NCBI GenBank assembly: GCA_003427395.1
Contig: BFEA01000108.1
Span: forward strand, 3,047,688 to 3,088,846
Length of the DNA: 41,159 nucleotides
Direction: 5' to 3'
Origin: Chara braunii
Taxonomy: Eukaryota; Streptophyta; Charophyceae; Charales; Characeae
Below are positions 9,801 through 20,423 of the stretch, piece after piece (the first letter of the stretch is position 1; each line of letters opens with the position of its first letter). Both the position numbers and the translations under genes were made by a program. Under the pieces are notes generated by a model. That model was not told where the DNA came from. It was given only the letters and a program-made list of their open reading frames with translations, and did not search any database.

Positions 9801-11680
9801 ACGGAGGGCTAGCTTATGGAGGCATAGGTGTACTCGGGTTTGAAGGCGTTTGGAACGCCCCTGCGGCTGCGTACGGACCATAGAACGGGTACATTTGCGC
9901 ACCGAAGGTGCACGATCCTCGTGCTCAAGAAGCCGATCGGCAAGCGCCTTCTTGAGGCCGATGGACGCACGAGGGGACATGAAGCAGCACATGAACTCTA
10001 ATCACAGGGGACGTGGCAGCAAGGACAGGAAGGGTTGGTCCCTAGGTGCACCAGTTCGCGAAGGGGAGAGTGGTAAACGTAAGAGGGGTGAACAGGCACA
10101 TCTTGTGTCAAGGAGGCACGATCCCTTCACGCACGAAGAACTCAATCAATGGAGGGGTCTATTTATTGTACGGATGGGAGGCAAGACGAAGATAGGGAGT
10201 GCACGCCCAAACATTTGTTTTTTTTTAGAGGGTGAACCTGAACAGAATCCCAGATCTGTGCGTGCACTTATCCCAAGGTACGTAAAGAGAGTGAAGCAAC
10301 CAAGCTAATCAAGCTCACGCTAATTAAGTACTCAAGGGCTGGGATGCACACGATTAGGGAGAGCTTGCATGAGTTGGGGAGAACCCACACACAAACATAA
10401 AGCACAAGCACCGATACTGCGCGAGCGCGAAGTGCGCGCTGGCAGAGAGAAGCTGCGGGGTGAGCTGCGCGCTGACAGAGAGAGGTGCACGCGGGGAACT
10501 GGCGCGAAGAAGCAGAGAGAGAACTATGAGCGGGCAACTAAGAATGTGGGGAGATTTGAGGGCGACAGGCTAGTAAAGAGAGAGAGAGAGAACGACGCAC
10601 TAGTCCAAGGTGTGTGCATGACAAGAACGCGTGCAGACTTGACAATGCGCGGACCAAGAAAGAGTGTGCCACAAGAGTGCCAATGCATGCGGGCGAGAGC
10701 ATTAGCAGAAAGAAGAGTGCTCGACTGAGAGGGAGAGAGAGCGTGGAGAGCCCTACTAAGTGGAGAAGATCTACACCGTGCCCAGGAATGAAGACTGCAG
10801 ATCGGGGTGGATGAGAGAGAAAACGCCGAAAGCTCTATCAGCAACTCAACAGACGCACGAGAGCCCGTGTAGCCACTTAGAGGCACAAATTTCCAGGGAA
10901 GATATGCACGACGGAGACTACGTACGGAGAACCTACTCTACGAACACAGGAGCACAAGGAGGGAGGACCAATAAATGTCCGATTAAGACAGACAGCGCGC
11001 TCGCCCACATCACAATTGCTGGTGTGAAGAGGAAGGTTATCGCTGCGCCAGCTTTACGAACAGAAAACACACACGACTTGGGACATCATCCTGATTGGCA
11101 ATCACGTGTTGAGAGGCGCAATTGATCGAGAACAAAAGTCGCGCCCAAAACCGCAAATCGCGGGCAAGCGGCGTTCCAATCAGATAGGTAATCTCCATGG
11201 GGGAGCTCCCGCACGCACATGCGCACTCAGCATCATAAGTGGACGGAAAAGTGCTCTAATCGGAGCATAACGGCGCATGAACCAGGATCGAGTCGTGGCC
11301 ACATTCGTGTACGAGATAGCTAATAAAGGCCCGTTTCGTTTTCTATATGGCCTAGACTGGCCAGGTCCGCATGCACAGAAGACAAGGGATATGACGGTGT
11401 ATCTTCCCCCCCTTTTTGCTGTAGATTCATTCTTGCTTCCTCAATAGGTGAGCGGACCGTTGTTGTGTATATTGCCGTGTTCCAGATTCAGATTCGTTTC
11501 CACAGCTCCATTGATGAGAAATTGATCTCTGTTCCAGCCTACGACGACGAATATGGTGGTGTATCTTTCCATATTCTAGCTGAAGCTTCCTTTCCATTCC
11601 AACGTGGATGTGAACGAGACAACAGAGACGTATAAAATTTCGGATGCACCTGGCAAGCACTATGACTGGGTGCATTACAG
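9801..11680. other. Unassigned stretch between elements 1 and 2
   Basis: No conserved domain, tRNA or transposon protein is recognised. A small hairpin occurs at 9924-9932 with 9948-9956 (9-bp perfect stem, loop containing CCGATCGG). From about 10360 to 10820 the + strand is purine-rich with many short GAGAGA runs. AATAAA occurs at about 10974 and 11321. The open frames here look like chance frames in biased DNA. Confidence 0.4.
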
Positions 11681-12541
11681 TGCAATGACTTGCTGGTTCC
11701 AGGTTGCCTATAGCCTCTCTTAGACGAGGTTGTCCCATAGGTAGGGACAAATTCGTAATTTTGTTTGGCTGAGGGCTAAACGAGAGAACTACCTGTAAGG
11801 AAAATTCATGAGGGACATATTTGTAAATATAGGAGATATGGGCCCAGTACTAACTTGAATTTCCTACAGTTACCCTAACTGCGAATAGCAGACCAGGGCT
11901 ACCCCTAAGACAGACAGGCCCCATTGGGCCTACGCTGATAGACGGTCCTATAGCCTATAGTCGGGTAGGGAGAGGCCCTAGAGGCCGAAACAAAAACGGT
12001 ACCGGTCGGTCAGTCAGTCCGGTCTAGGTCGTGTCTAGGCTAGTCTATGGTATAGATAGGATGGGGACATCGGTCCTGGGCATTTGGCAGTTGATACTTC
12101 GTGGTGGAAGTTGTTGCGCACACGGTATCAGGTCGTGGTTGCTGATTCCGGTGTTGGAGACGGCGGACATAGCCAGACCTACGGAGCACTGACCAGACTG
12201 GGGTCAACGCTGTCCGCTCTGACTCTCTGGGAGTCAAAGCGGTCTGGGCTATCAGAGGTCTGATGCGTTGGAGCACGTGGTGCACTGTTGACCCTCCTCA
12301 AGAGTAGGATCTCAGTAGCGATGCAGCCATAGCTGCATCTTCTCAGAGGATATCATCGTCTGGACTTCATCTTCATCAGGGACTGTTGGCGCTGAGCTTC
12401 TTCTTCATCATCTGGGTGGCAATTGGATCTGGGAGCCTGTTTCATCTTGGCGCAGGCCACTGAGTTGGATGTAAGGGTGGCGATGGGTGTTACGTTGGGG
12501 TCTGGTGCTATTTTTAGTTCATCGGCGGGTGTGGGGTTGAG

Positions 12542-12565
12542 GCGCTACCCCTCTGAGGGTAGCGC
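12542..12565 (+). promoter_or_regulatory. Conserved LTR hairpin upstream of AATAAA
   Basis: GCGCTACCC and GGGTAGCGC form a perfect 9-bp stem with a 6-base loop, 45 bases before AATAAA at 12610. The same stem and loop are intact in the inverted LTR copy. A role in RNA 3'-end formation or packaging is only a guess. Confidence 0.6.
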
Positions 12566-12609
12566 AACAGGGATCTGAGGTTATTCAGGGAAAACGATGC
12601 TTTGAGTTT

Positions 12610-12615
12610 AATAAA
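12610..12615 (+). promoter_or_regulatory. LTR polyadenylation signal AATAAA
   Basis: The hexamer lies in the downstream quarter of the LTR and is preserved in the second LTR copy on the - strand (about 27350-27355). LTRs supply the poly(A) signal for element RNA, so the placement suits the R region. Confidence 0.55.
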
Positions 12616-12897
12616 CAGTTGTAATATTGTGTTTGAGTTGTCATCTCTTCATCGATTTCTGGCTGTGATCACTCGATTGTCTTCTATGAATGATTGTTGG
12701 GACTTCTGTGGAGAGAATTCAGTGAATTGTGTATTCTGTCACTTCGCTTTTATGAGTCTTCCGCTGCGTTTTTCTTTTCTAGGCGGTGTGACCCTCCACT
12801 ACCTCTCCCCTTCCTTCTGTGCATGTATGGGCGTGTACGGGAGTTCCTGTGAGTGAGCGTTGCTAAAATTTCAATGGACAATCATGTTCATAACAAT

Positions 12898-12912
12898 TGG
12901 TATCGAAGCAGA
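12898..12912 (+). promoter_or_regulatory. Primer binding site (Met-tRNA type)
   Basis: TGGTATCGAAGC begins two bases after the LTR end. Many plant LTR elements use a site starting TGGTATC, complementary to the 3' end of initiator Met-tRNA, to start minus-strand DNA synthesis. The first seven bases match that type; the following bases differ somewhat from the usual CAGAGC. The corresponding position after the element 3 LTR has no such site, as expected for a 3' LTR. Confidence 0.75.
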
Positions 12913-14247
12913 TCGGACCTAGACAGTGGCGAGATGATGGACTGAGGCAGCCATCACTACCTGAGAGCTTCTGACGTTGGGTTTCATTGTGGAATCGCGT
13001 CTTCAATACTACGCTCAGTAGGGTATTGGTGAGTTGTGTGTGGCGGCTAGTATCACACAGAGATTGGTGGCGATTCAGTGCTCAGTGGCTGGGGGGCTAT
13101 TTTTAGCCAGACGTTGACTCTGCTGGTGGCGAGATACCTGGGGGTATGTCGAGTTTAAGATTCTGGACCAGATACAGTGAATCTGATTAGTGGGGATTAA
13201 TCGTCATATCAAGAACTACAGTATCACCAAGTTTCAGGAGATTGGGAACGTGGGAGCACAAGAAACAGTGAATTGAAGAAACTGGCGGGATGACAGTCAT
13301 AGCCAGTCCATCTTCTTCTTCCAGTGTTTCGACCTGAAGTAAGTGTGTTCCTTACTCTCAAGTCCCTGTAGCGAGTCTGATAGTTGTGATTAGACTGGGA
13401 AAATCGAAACTATATGCCTGTAGACAGTGAAACTTGAAAGTTGCACTGCATGACAACCATAGCTATTTCCCCTACCTATCTACTTTGACTTCTACTGACT
13501 CTGTTTGACCTCCTCTCTGTCTCAAATTGTATCTCTGACTGTACTACAGTATTGTGATTCAATCCATATAGTGAATTGAGTAGTTCAGGGTCTGTATGTC
13601 AGTGATAATGAAATTTTGAATGTTGCGTTGCCATAGCCAGTGCTTGAGGCAGCTAGGGTTTGTCATATCTTAGGTTCTGTCCGTTAGAATTTCAGTTTGT
13701 CAGTCACCCTGAAATCTCAATTCAACATTAAGTTAGTGTCTGAAAGCGCACTACTGGGTTTGATGATTTGAGTCAAGTACAGTGATATTTGTACTTCGCC
13801 TCACCTATAGTGGGGCATAAAGGGTCCTACAGTGCCAGTGTCAGTAGTAGGAGTCTGAAAGTAGCTTGATCAGTCATTCGCTGCATCTTGGTTGACTACT
13901 GGGTTCTGTTCATCGCTACTGACTCTCTGCGTTATTCTGACCTTCTACTTACAGTCCAAGGTTGCATTCGGTCTAACTATCTGACAACGATTGTGGGGTT
14001 ATTGCACTCAGATGAGGGTTCTGGGCTGTGAATGAAAAATCACAAGCTGGTTTTATCTGGAATTACCCTAAACTGACCCAGAATAGCCCTCAACGACCTA
14101 CAGAGGTTGAGCGCTCCTCTGCCTAATTCACCACATCTCTTCTCATTAGGTGGCAGTGATTACATCAGTGGTTGTGAGTGTAATCTTAATCTCTGCAGAA
14201 CTTGTATCTGTCTGTCTATATTTATTTGACTGTGTGTGTGGTTCATT
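12913..14247 (+). other. Untranslated leader of element 2
   Basis: No gene lies between the primer binding site and the gag ATG (14248). Three degenerate blocks of the type CAGTGAA ... TTGAA ... TGACA.CATAGCCA recur at about 13268-13308, 13427-13467 and 13599-13641, suggesting old internal duplication. A leader of this size is ordinary for large Ty3/gypsy elements and would carry packaging signals. Confidence 0.6.
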
Positions 14248-15806
14248 ATGGCTGACGCTGAGACAAAGGTTGAGGAAGGAGAACCTTTTGTTCACCCTCC
14301 CCACTTCCTCTCTCCCCCCTAGAACAGGCCCTGCTTGAAGCGGAGGAAAACCGCAGAAAGGCAGAGGCCCATGTCCAGCAGCTGAAGAAGGAGATGAAGG
14401 AAGCTGAGGAGGCTAGTAGGAAGAAGGAGAGGAGGAGACAGCTACGTAAGGAGGTTGAGAAAGTTGTTACCAGTGGTACCTCCAATCAGTATAGTAAGGA
14501 TACTGCTCAGTTGGTGCTGTTAACAGACACCCTCAACAGGTCTTACTTTTCTAACTGGGATCAACGGATTCTCGCTGTAGAATATCATTGCTCTGCCATC
14601 GACCGCAAGGTCGATAAGTTGACAGCAAGCCTTGATTCCCTGACAACAAGTGTCAATAAGATTCTGCAACATTTGCAACTTCATGTACCTTCTCCCCAAC
14701 CTCTTCAACCTGCCCCAACATCCGTTTCACCATCCCACAGTCGTCCAGCTTCACCTGCTGGTTCCTATGTGTCCGCTACCTCTGTTCCCTCTGGCACATC
14801 CGATCAGCGGCAACCCAAGCAAACACCACCTCCAATGTATTCTGGGAAAGACCCCAAGGTGGATGTATCAGACTGGGTCACCGCTATGCAGGCGTACCTG
14901 GGCAGCTTTGTATGTCCAGAGGTGACAAAGGTAGGGACCATTCTGGGTCGTCTGGGGAGGAGTGCACTCAAGTGGTGCACCATCTCTGCAACGAAACAGA
15001 ATCTGTCCATGGACAAACGGGCACAATAGCTGAAGGTGGAGGGGTTGCTGCAGGCCCTGCGGGACTGGTTTGCAAACAGGAAACAAACCCGAAAAGCAGC
15101 AGATAAGATACTGTTGCTGGGCTCACGCAGATTTGAAGGTTCCCTGTCCAAGCTCTATAGTTTGTTTGAGAGCTTAACTGCTACACCCTGTCTGGAGATG
15201 AGTGAGTCTGACCAGCTCACTCACTTTCTGCGCGCAGCGCCTCCAGACTACTTCATTGCTCTCTACTCTCAGGGCCACAAGGAATGGAGGTCCTTTGGCA
15301 AAGCGGCCCTGGACCTGGAGTCTCGGCTCAAGGTTTAGGAACCTTCTGAAGGAAGGAGGAGACCCTCTTCCAAAGGACAACGCAGGAAGAAGGGTGCTCT
15401 ATTGGTTGTTGATGCATGTTATGATTCTGATGCATCTCAGCGTGGCAGTCCTCCATCTGAGACTGCATCAGCATCAGCAGTTGAGCCAGCCGTTCTTGCC
15501 CTGGTTGAGAACCTTGCTGCCATCTTTAAGGGAAAGACGGGCAACAACAGCAGCAAGGGCTCAGCCAGCCAGAAGGGGAAAGAGAAGGGACGTGCCTTTT
15601 CCCCTTAGGCCCAGAGAGCTAACCTACCACGAGACGTCCATTTGCGAGTCAACTTCATGGATCCTTCCACCCTTCCCTGGAGAGCGCTCAGGATCCAGGA
15701 AGGGCAATGGCAGAAAAGGAAGGAACGCGAGGTTTGTTTCCGTTGCGAGGGGGACCACTTCTTGAAAGACTGTCCCCATATGCCTCGCGAACCTGGTTCT
15801 AGTTAA
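14248..15806 (+). pseudogene. gag: Ty3/gypsy 2 gag, frameshifted and with stops
   Basis: ATG 14248 opens a short acidic N-terminus. The frame hits TAG at 14320 directly after a run of six C (14314-14319). The adjacent frame continues the protein as a highly charged Glu/Lys coiled-coil segment, so a one-base slip in the C run is the likely cause. A capsid-like region follows (about 14820-15338, with PPPMYSGKDPKVDVSDWV and the LTHFLRAAPPDYF stretch), then a basic linker and a zinc knuckle (15735-15773). The knuckle reads CX2CX3HX4C, one residue shorter than usual between the second Cys and the His. Stops in the same frame are TAG 15027, TAG 15336, TAG 15606 and TAA 15804. It is clearly gag-derived and non-functional. 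Confidence 0.8.
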
Positions 15807-16525
15807 AAAAACTAGACCAGCAGAAGGAAGTGGAGTTAGCAGCTCCCTCCACTTGTGCTGATTCAGATTCTGAGGAGTCTGAATCTGCATCTACCCTCAC
15901 TGACTCTTGTGGAGTTGCTGAGTCAGGATCCTTCACTTACGTGGACCCTGACCTGGATGAGACGCGACAGAAAGATGACAGTCAGACTTTTGCTGATTTT
16001 TTCCTGTCTTTGCAGAAAAAGAAAAAGCATAAATCAGACCTCATCTTGCTGCAACCCTCCATTCTAGGAGCCAGGATCAAAGGTTGTTTAGACTGTGGGG
16101 CTACGCGCAACTTCATCTCTCCCAAGGCTGTCAACAAGCTGCACTTGGATGGGAGATTGGTGAAGTTGCAGCAGCCACTGGTAGTCCGTATTGGGGACTC
16201 TTCCACAGTCCGGATTACCTCTGCTGTCAAGAACCTACCTGTTATCTTTGACAAGCAAGAGAAGGTCAGGCAACGCCTGAACTTCTATATTTTCCCTAAT
16301 GTGCCTTTTGATATTGTGTTCTCTATGCAGTGGCTAGAGGCAACTAACTCTAGGATCGACTGGCAGATCCCCAGGGTAGAGCTCCCTGACTGTAGAGGGG
16401 ACTATCAGCCTTGTGTGTTGGCAGATGAGTACCATCCAGTCAACAATTGCTATTGTATGAGAGCACATGAATTTTTCCATCTCTCTTGCCACACTGCCCA
16501 CAAATGTATGTTTGTCGCAATGTGA
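15807..16525 (+). pseudogene. Ty3/gypsy 2 aspartic protease region
   Basis: An open frame of 231 codons (from about 15830, in frame 2) carries an acidic Ser/Glu-rich lead-in, then a retropepsin: LDCGATRNFISP at 16088-16123 with the likely catalytic Asp at 16091, and the second signature FDIVFSMQWLEATNSRIDW near 16310-16360. The usual D-S/T-G is D-C-G here; Cys in that place is seen in some Ty3/gypsy proteases, so activity is possible in principle. It is out of frame with gag upstream (frame 0) and with RT downstream (frame 1; overlap about 16486-16525). No complete slippery heptamer was seen, so decay is the simpler reading. Confidence 0.75.
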
Positions 16526-19292
16526 AACAGACTGGTGTGGATGCTGCTCCTTGTCCCCCACCGATTCAACAGGTTTTGGACCAGTTTCCAGACTTGATGC
16601 AGGAGACTACTGGACTTGTCCATAGGAAGACCCAGCACAGGATTCAGATCCTGCCAGGTGCGGTCCCTCCCAAGGGCCGTATCTACAGGATGTCACCTGC
16701 TGAACTCGATGAGCTCAGGAGACAGCTTGAGACCCTGACCAACAAGAGNTGGATTAGACCCAGCACATCTGAATTTGGGGCTCNAGTTCTCTTTGTTCCC
16801 AAGGGAAATGGATAATTCAGGACGTGCNTCGACTACANAGGTCTNAATAAGATCACTAGGAAGTCTACAGAGCCCCTTCCTAGGATTGATGATCTGCTGG
16901 ATATGGTGCAGGGTTGCACAATCTTTAGCAAGATTGACCTCAAATCTGGCTATCATCAGATTGAGATGGTTGAAGGCGATTTCCACAAGACAGCCTTCAA
17001 GACCAGATACGGCACCTATGAGTACCTGGTCACGCCTTTCGGTCTTTGCAATGCCCCTGGCACATTCCAGACAGAGATGCATCGCATACTCAGGCCTTAC
17101 CTGGACAGATTTGTAGTTGTATACCTGGATGATATCCTGGTATTCAGTCGATCTGTCGAGGAGCATGCACAGCATCTGGCTTTGGTTCTCCAGGCACTAC
17201 ATGAGACCCAGTATAAGATGAACAGGGAAAAATCCTCCTTTGGAGTGACTTCTGTGACTTATCTGGGACATGTAATCTCTGGGGAAGGGCTAGCTCCTCA
17301 AGCAACCAAGGTTGCTGCGATTCAGAACTGACAACAACCTACCACTGTGCGTGATGTCCGGTCATTCTTGGGCTTTGCATCATACTACAAAGAGTTCGTT
17401 AAGACCTTTTCAGCTATTGTTGCACCCCTGACTGATCTCACAAAAAAAACACCCACTTTCTTTGGATATTAGACTGTTAGCAGGCTTTTACACGCCTCAA
17501 GGAGGCCTTGATGCGTGCACCTGTTCTAAAGTTACCTGACCCTACCCTGCCTTTTGTAATAACTACAGATGCTAGCCAGTATGGGGTTGGGGCACTACTT
17601 CAACAAGATGGTGGGCATGGTCTGCAACTTGTTGAGTATATGAGTAAGAAGATCAAAGTAAAGAAGCTGCATGATTCCACGTACGAGAAAGAGCTATATG
17701 CTCTAGTGTCAGCGCTAAAGCATTGGAAGCATTTCCTCATGGGCAAACACTTCCTGATCTATTCAGATCATTCCACCATATAGTGGATGAAGACCCAATG
17801 GGAAATTAATGACAAGTTTGCGCGCTATATTCAGTTCATTGATCTGTTTGACTTTGAACTGAAACACAAGAAGGGTTGCTACAATCGTGTAGCAGACGCC
17901 CTTTCTCGTAGGCCTGACGCTCTCTGCCTGGTCTCCTCTACTCATACTTTTGGGGAGAGAACCTGTCAGACCATTGCCCAGTTATTGCCGCAGGACCCGA
18001 TTTTTTGCCCGATTGTCAGGAATCTGCAGACTGATCCTGCCTCTGAACCAGGATACATCCTGGTTTCAAATCTGCTGTACACTTGCGGCAGAGGGGAGGA
18101 ACGTCTGTGCATCCCTCAGGACCGCCAACTGAAAACACTCATTATGTCTGAGTGTCATGATGCTCGCGGCCACTTTGGGGCCTTGAAATCGTTGACGGCC
18201 CTGTCGCAGCGGTTCTTCTGGTCGGAGATGAGGAAAGACCTGCTGCACTATGTTCAAACCTGTGAGTTGTGCCAAAGGAACAAGGTCGTTCGCCGACCTC
18301 CCCTTGGCCTGCTACGGCCACTTCCCATCCATGATGCACCAGCACAGTCAGTGGCTATTGATTTCACTGACCTGGGAGGATCACTCCTCGCGGTATGCAT
18401 CAGGTCATGGTGTGTGTGGACAGGTTCTCCAAGTACCCAAAGTTTTTCCTTTGCCAGAGGAAGCCAGAGTCCCGGCCGTGCAGGCGGCCTTTGTAGATAG
18501 GTGGGTTACTCATCATGGACCACCCACCTCCATGGTCAGCGATAGAGATCCGTGTTTCTGCAGCAATGAGTGGCAGTCCTATTGCAAGGACTACCTTCAT
18601 TCCAGACTGGATATGACATCTGGTCGTCATCCTAAAGGCTAAAGCCAATGGGCAGGCTAAAGTGATGAACCAGATTCTTTTCCAGTTGCTGCGTCATGTG
18701 ATCAGCCCTGATCAGCAGGGTTGGGATCTCCATCTAGGACGGGCACAACTAGTGTACAACACATATGTACACTTCTCCACAGGGTTTACCCCTTATCGGT
18801 TGCACTGGGGACGTGAGCCACGACAGCCTCTCAATGACATCATCGATAAGGCTACCCCCAGAATGACTCTTGGGACTGTAGCGTTCACCAGACAATACGA
18901 GAGGGATATCGAACGAGCCAAAGTTAACCTGCTCAAAGCCCGAAAGGCTATGATCCAACAGGCTAACAAGCATCGTCGACCATCCCCCATCTGCGCAGGT
19001 GACTAGGTATGGGTACTCAGTTATGAGCTATAGCGGGAGGAGGACATTTCGCCCAAGCTGTTGCCGCGTTACATGGGTCCATGGCAGGTTTTGGATACGG
19101 TGGGAGCTGACCCTTTTGGGCCATCTTATCACGTGGATGTCCCACTGCATCTACGAACCTACCCTGGCTTTCATGCATCCAAGTTGTTGCCGTTTGTCCC
19201 AGCTGATGCATTTCCAGACAGGCCTCCTCAATTTGGTCCCTCGATCCCTGGGAAGGGATATGAGGTGGAAAAAGTTGAGGATGAGTATGGTA
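16486..19292 (+). pseudogene. pol: Ty3/gypsy 2 pol (RT, RNase H, integrase), truncated and broken
   Basis: RT motifs are clear: KGRIYRMSP, the KIDLKSGYHQ block at about 16930 and YLDD at about 17120. RNase H (TTDASQYG, YEKELYAL, SDHST, VADALS) runs from about 17550 to 17915. The integrase zinc domain (ECHD..GHFG ... CELCQ) is at about 18150-18275, and a DDE-type core and C-terminal GPW motif follow. Breaks are TAA 16813, a Trp-to-stop TGA near 17329, a shortened A run near 17442 (eight A against nine in element 3), TAG 17475 and TAG 17781. A one-base G loss lies near 18373 with a second indel near 18440, a 7-base insertion near 18640, TAG near 19003 and TAG near 19030. Five ambiguous bases lie at 16749-16845. 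The frame ends at 19292 where homology with element 3 stops, within the chromodomain-like tail. Confidence 0.88.
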
Positions 19293-19926
19293 CAGCTAGT
19301 ACTATACAACAAAAAAGAAGCGAAAGAAAAAGGGAGAGTCGAACGAATCATGGACCAGATCTCCGGGTGTTATCATCCAGAACTGTGTCTCGAAAGAACT
19401 GATGGAAATGAGAACGTGGTCGAATTTCTGCAAATGAAGATTTTTTGTTCTGGAAGAACCAACAGAAATAATAACTATGCACAAGTTCAAAAATGTCATG
19501 AGCATTTGGAAAGATCCAAAAGCGAACCCAGATACATGATTACCAGACACTTCCAGCCCTTTGCTCCGATGGAACAAAAAATTGTTACTATCATTGGGAC
19601 CTTGTACATGATTCAGGCAAATACCAACAACGACATGTTGCTCCCGCTAACACTCATCACGTATCACCGGGAATTGAAAGGAGCAGGGTTCCCCAGTCGG
19701 GTTTTTCTGAAAGTTTTGGAAATCATGGTGGGAAGGGTGGGAGGGACAATATGGCCTGAGTTATCGAAGAAAGTGGGTGGGTGCTATGACGACTGGGACC
19801 CAGAATGAAGGAGATGGGGGATACGGTAAAAAATGTGGGATATGCATCGATGGTACAACTGGGATTGGTTACAAAAATCCAAGCCCGGGGTACAGGGAGA
19901 TTTCAAGAATCGTTCCGGACACTTGA
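19293..19926 (+). pseudogene. Penelope-like reverse transcriptase fragment (C-terminal part)
   Basis: Beginning exactly where element 2 ends, an open frame to 19808 encodes a segment like the region after the RT catalytic motif (CYHPELCLERTD ... VEFLQMKIF), then a thumb-like stretch ending near 19780. The 52 residues from the IIG motif to the IW pair align without net length change to the same region of the - strand RT at 20424-20657 (VTIIGTL...ELKGAGFP...IW against MTVIGSV...ELWCRGYP...IW). A Gly/Lys-rich tail continues in another frame (19786-19926), so there is a frameshift near 19790. Palm motifs are absent: this is a 5'-truncated, dead copy. The family call rests on resemblance to the fuller - strand copy. 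Confidence 0.5.
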
Positions 19927-20423
19927 AGACAAGAAGACTGACGTTGACGCCCGCCTCGAATTTAGTCCCGAGCACACGTTGAACCTCTCGATAATCAGTA
20001 TTATCCAAAGATGATGGTACTATTCATTTGAAGTTTGTTTGAATGCATTATGATCCGGGCGTAGCCCATGTTTTTTTTCCGATGTTTTTCATATTTTTTG
20101 TAGCGTATAAACGTGGTCTGGATACCGGTCTGGGTTCATACGCACGACAGCTAGAAGGCAGCGTATGCAGTACTACGTTAGCCCTGCCAAAGTAAAGGAA
20201 ATTTTCGATAAACTTTTCCTATATTTTTTGTCTTTGAATGAGCGGACGACTGAGTCTGCAAGGATAGATCAGGCGGGGAAAAGCAGCAGTAGAGCAAGTA
20301 GAGTTCGAAGAGATATAAGAAGCTGAAGGCGTACGCCTTCATTCAGACTGAGCAGTTCAGGTAGATGGTTTGTAGCATGTAGCTCCCTCGGGTACTACAT
20401 GCTGGTTTAGTGATGTAGTAATG
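19927..20423. other. Unassigned spacer with palindromes
   Basis: No gene is recognised. It contains the perfect 16-base palindrome GAAGGCGTACGCCTTC (20325-20340) and a 9-bp hairpin (20374-20382 with 20395-20403, 12-base loop). It separates the two oppositely oriented RT fragments and may hold their 3' untranslated ends. Confidence 0.5.

Larger units (their letters stand above)
11681..12895 (+). repeat. 5' LTR of element 2 (1215 bp)
   Basis: It begins TGCAATGACTTGC and ends GTTCATAACA, so it has the TG...CA ends of LTRs. The reverse complement at 27070-28283 is a 1214-bp copy, about 95% identical by eye over the last 350 bases. The copy's boundaries coincide with the polypurine tract on one side and unrelated DNA on the other, which fixes both ends. 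A poly(A) signal AATAAA is at 12610-12615. Several hairpins lie inside it and are conserved in the second copy (see findings). The base order TTACAG precedes the LTR; the partner target duplication is lost with the 3' end. Confidence 0.92.
11681..19292 (+). mobile_element. Ty3/gypsy retrotransposon 2, 3'-truncated
   Basis: A 5' LTR (11681-12895) is followed at once by a Met-type primer binding site, a 1.3-kb leader, broken gag, protease, RT, RNase H and integrase, and the start of a chromodomain-like tail. The LTR and pol are closely related to the inverted element at 27070-31172. Comparison with that copy shows the coding sequence stops abruptly after 19292, just inside the chromodomain region. 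The last part of pol, the polypurine tract and the 3' LTR are missing. The next bases belong to a different, Penelope-like coding fragment. Stops and indels make it non-autonomous. Confidence 0.9.
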
